Positions 60,649 through 64,000 of a DNA stretch of 64,000 nucleotides are shown piece after piece (position 1 is the first letter of the stretch; each line of letters opens with the position of its first letter). Position numbers and translations under genes: made by a program. The notes below the pieces were generated by a model. It did not search any database. It was not told the origin of the DNA and was given only the letters and a program-made list of their open reading frames with translations. Origin of the DNA: Stomorhina lunata. Its lineage: Eukaryota > Arthropoda > Insecta > Diptera > Rhiniidae. Where the stretch lies: NCBI GenBank assembly GCA_933228675.1, contig OW121744.1, positions 98,567,526 through 98,631,525 on the forward strand, read 5' to 3'.

Positions 60649-62544
60649 TAGTAATACGCCATATATTTCGTTAGGAGTTCCAAATGCATTCATCATATAT
60701 AAATTCTGGGCTGAACATTGATTGATGCCTATCTAATTTCATATGTACAATCTTAATATAATGAATGTACCTCCAAATCTTTTTGATTGTAGATATAAAA
60801 AGGGGATTATATATATAAGAATTATAGCCAAATGTTGACCGATTGTAACAAAAACCTGCAAAACTTAGTGGCCATAGCTATCATAATTTCTAATTTAATA
60901 GCTTTTAACTGGCCTTTGCTAAAATTTTTGGTTTCCGTGAGTGTTTTTTTATATGAAAGCTAAAGTCAAATATGGATTGATTCCTATAAAATTTGATAAA
61001 CTGATTAAAAATTGCATAAAACTTCCCTATTTTAAATTTAATCGTCATAGCTATTACAATTGTATTCAATTTATCAGCATTAATGTGTTTCCCGGGGCGG
61101 GGCTATATGGGAACTCTAACTAAATTTGATCCGATTTCGTCCATTTTCAACACACATCTTTTTAAAGATATCCAAAATACTTTTGTAAAATTTTGTCTCT
61201 CTAGCTTTTTTCGTTAAGGCGCTATCGTGCTTTTATCTGACGGACATAAACAACCTTTTCTTTATGTATTTTTGTGCTTCCATAAGTTTTTATATGGGAG
61301 CTATGGTCAAATGGTGACCGATTATGACACACTGGCTGGCATTGACATAAGACTTCCTTATGCCTAATTTAGTCTTACTAGCTCTTGTAGTTAAGGAGCT
61401 ATCACGATTTTATATGACGGACAGACGGACATAAATTACCTTTTCTTCATGAATTTTTGTGTTTTCGTAAGTTTTTATATGGGAGCTAGGTCAAATGGTG
61501 ACCGATTGCACACTGACTGGCACTGATATAAGACTTTCTTGTGCCAAATTTAGTGGTTATATCTTTTATACTTTTATTTATTTATTGGCATTTAAGTGTA
61601 TTTTAGGTGAAATTTAGGCTGTTTTCGTAAGTTTTTTGTATGGGAGCTATGGCTAAATGTGAATCGATTTTGATGAAATTTTATACGCTGCCTAGGGCTA
61701 ATGTAAAACTTCTATATACCAAATTTTATCATCATAGCTGCTATACTTTGTCATTTATTAACAAATAAGCGATTAGCCTAGACGAGGTTATACGGGAGCT
61801 TGGTCAAATATGAACCGATTTTGCCCAATTTCAATACCAAAATTTTCTCAGAGAAGAAGAATATTTTAACTTAGTTTCAGTGAGCTAGCCAACAGGTATG
61901 GCCACTATAGTTTTTTATTTAATAACTTTAAACTGACGTTTGTGGCATTTTAGTGGTTTAAGGGAGTGGTTTTTATATGAAAGCTATGGTCAAATATGGA
62001 TAGATTCCCATAAATAGTTGCATATAGTTGCATAAAACTTCTCTTCTCTAAACTAAGCTATTACATTTAAATTTAATTTATCAGCGCTAATTTGATTCCG
62101 GTGGCGGGGTTGTATGGAAGCACTAACTAAATGTGAACCGATTCCGCCCATTTTCAATACACAACTTCAAACTCAATAGCTCATGCATCGAATATAGTTT
62201 CATAGCTTTAATCTTCATGTCTATTTTATTAAGATACCGAAATTGCAAAAGAAAATAATTTAATCTCGTATACAGTTGAGAAGATATATGAAAATCAAAA
62301 AAGCTCTACAAAATTCAGTATTTTCGTTTTTCTTTGAACAAAAACTAAGTTGGCTCGGTTTTGCTCGATGCTCCCACCATAGCCATGTGAAAGGTGAAAG
62401 TCTTCTCTTTAGATTATCAGAAAAAAATTCTCCGAAATTTACCAAACGTAGAACAATGTTCAACATTTTCTGAAAAAACTCACATAAATTGTTACTCATA
62501 ATTTAAGCAAAAAGTGTTGCAGTCGTTAAGGCGTAACTTTTTAA

Positions 62545-63600
62545 TCAAATTGAATTTAAGTATAAGTCCCGTAGGAGTCGACGAATTTCAACCAAAATTA
62601 GTAGAGCTTTGTTTTTGGGTCAACCAATAGATGTGTGCCGAATTTCATCAAATTCTGTTGACAATTGCTGTTTATATTGAGAAGAAATTTAAGTGATAAT
62701 TGGGGGTCCAAAGCAGGTACCCTAAGGAGTGGACGGTTTTCAAGCAAAATTGGATTTCAAGCAAAATAGACGTGTGCCATTTTTTTTTAAATTCTGTTGA
62801 GAACTCCGTATTATACATTGAGAACACTAATAAGTGAAAAATGGGGGTTTAATGCAGGTAGTTCAAAGAGTCAAGCGATCTTAAACAAAATAAGTATAAC
62901 TCTTTCTTGTAATAATTAACAAACGTATGTCGAGCTTTTTTTTTTTGAAATTCTGATGAAAATTGCGGGTTGTACATAAAGAAATTGTGTAAAATGGGGG
63001 TCCAAGGCAGGTACCCAACGAGCCAACTGATTTCAACCAAAATCAGTAGACCTCTTTTTTAGATGAACTTATAGACGTGTGTTGAATCAAATTAATAAAA
63101 TTCTGTTAAGAATTGCAGATGGCACATCAAAAAGAAAAATAGGCGAAAAAACAGTTGCCCCAAGGGGTGTTCTAATTTCACCCAAAATTATTAGAGCTCT
63201 TTTTTGAATTTATAAATAGACGTGTTTTAAATTACATCAAATTCTGTTGAGAATTGAGGATTGTACATCAAAAAGACAGGTGCCCCCAAGGCGTGGTCTA
63301 ATTTTAACCTAAATTAATAGAGCTCTTTTTTGAATTTATAAATAGACTTGTATTGAATTTCATCAATTTCTGTTGAGAATTGCGACTTTTACATTGAAAA
63401 GAAAAATTGGTGAAAAATGGGGATCCAAGGCAGGTACCCCAAGGAGTGGACAAATATTAATCGAAATTAATAGACCTCTTTTTTGAATTTATTAACAGAC
63501 GTGTGTTGAATTTTACCAAATTCTGTTTGGAACTGCGACTTGTACATTGAAAAAAAAAAATGGTGGCCGAGGCAGGTACCCCAAGGAGTCGACTGATATC
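62545..63600. repeat. Diverged ~145-bp tandem array (about 7 units)
   Basis: A unit with GGTACCCCAAGGAGT, TTTCAACCAAAATTA, GAGCTCTTTTTTGAATT, ATAGACGTGTGTTGAATTTC and TTCTGTTGAGAATTG motifs recurs with starts near 62571, 62730, 62870, 63020, 63161, 63285, 63438 and 63580. Spacing varies from about 125 to 160 bp. No reading frame is kept across units. Confidence 0.8.
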
Positions 63601-64000
63601 GAAAATTTTTTTAATTTTTTTTATCTATATAAAACTGAACAAGTATGCAAATTTTCATCTATGTAGGGTCACTCCTTAAAATTTTTGCACTTTTATGTAT
63701 GTGCGGCGTGTTAATCGCCGATTGAGGATGTTGTGGCAAATAATTTTGACTGGGTCTTGAACCCAGGCAGAATATAATATGTTATGCTTAGTAGTCGACA
63801 TATTAACTAGCTAAAACAAAGTGCTAGTAATTTCTAAAAGTGAAAACTACTTTTGCACATAGTCTTTTACTTATACCAATAGATGGCGCAATTAGAAAGA
63901 CCGCAACCTTACTTTTATCTGTCATTGGAAAAACAAATAATAATTGAACTATATAAATGATCTTCTTATAGAGTGAAGTTCGGCCAAATCAATCAGGGGC
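63601..64000. other. Terminal unique stretch
   Basis: Apart from the tRNA-like sequence nothing is recognised. The stretch runs into the window edge. Confidence 0.5.
63749..63815 (-). other. tRNA-like sequence (pseudo-tRNA or SINE head)
   Basis: On the minus strand CTGGG-TTCAAGA-CCCAG forms a perfect T arm with a canonical 7-nt T loop, which is also a pol III B box. Upstream AGTT...GACT can form a D stem. The anticodon arm and acceptor stem do not pair convincingly, so this is not a functional tRNA. A tRNA-derived SINE is the alternative. Confidence 0.35.

Larger units (their letters stand above)
58972..62240 (+). repeat. Dispersed repeat family R, long copy, carrying a mariner insertion
   Basis: Matches 3357-5200 in order, including the partial first unit, the TATACCCACCATCAA junction near 59131 and the TATGGGAGCTA sub-repeats. 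It is split at 59396-60648 by a DD41D element. Relative to the 3-5 kb copy it has many small deletions and its right end runs on into sequence shared with the start of the window. The right boundary is approximate. Confidence 0.75.

Overview
The window looks like a gene-poor, repeat-dominated piece of an insect nuclear genome, most likely a calyptrate (blowfly- or housefly-like) dipteran. The evidence is extreme AT richness, short GT-AG introns of 63 and 72 bp inside a transposase gene, a DD41D mariner-type transposon, hAT-type elements, and CTATAG-centred simple satellites of a kind I associate with muscoid flies. The species is an inference. I found no host protein-coding gene, rRNA or intact tRNA. 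Every recognisable protein fragment belongs to a transposon. All counts were made by eye.

Layout: 1-5363 holds two copies of a dispersed repeat (called family R here), a candidate MITE (931-1743) and a decayed mariner/Tc1-like transposase fragment. 6518-7680 is a 31-bp satellite (Sat C) ending in a 106-bp palindrome. 8811-9324 is a hAT-type MITE. 9560-11690 is a diverged ~250-bp tandem array. 12322-13550 is a second 31-bp satellite (Sat B). 13988-14150 is a Penelope-like remnant with a hammerhead ribozyme motif, followed by a DD41D mariner (14457-15545). 16503-27866 holds four blocks of a third 31-bp satellite (Sat A), one of them inverted. 29115-33493 is a nearly perfect 11-bp satellite (Sat D). 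35396-37215 is inverted Sat A. 38816-40300 is a 30-bp satellite (Sat E) interrupted by a second hammerhead-bearing fragment. 43246-45480 is another 11-bp satellite (Sat F). 46152-51143 is a complete-looking 5-kb hAT-like transposon with very long inverted repeats. 51676-54060 is Sat B again, inverted. 54253-54518 is a MITE. 55306-57190 is Sat A in a head-to-head inverted pair. 58972-62240 is family R carrying a second DD41D mariner. 62545-63600 is a ~145-bp tandem array, and a tRNA-like sequence lies near the end.

Tandem arrays make up roughly 27 kb (about 40%) and recognisable transposon-derived DNA roughly another 14 kb. The satellites form a themed set. Sat B, C and E share the core palindrome TTTTCTATAGAAAA, Sat A is a 27-nt palindrome plus a TTTT linker, and periods cluster at 31, 31, 31 and 30 bp plus two at 11 bp, all close to whole helical turns. 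Sat A and Sat B each occur in both orientations.

The most interesting items are the CTATAG satellite set, two hammerhead motifs each followed by a stem-loop with three compensatory base-pair changes, the 5-kb hAT-like element with ~158-bp repeats inside its inverted ends and an exact 8-bp target duplication, and the DD41D insertion whose empty target site can be read from paralogous repeats in the same window. The setting could be heterochromatin, a giant intron or a sex chromosome; the sequence alone does not decide.
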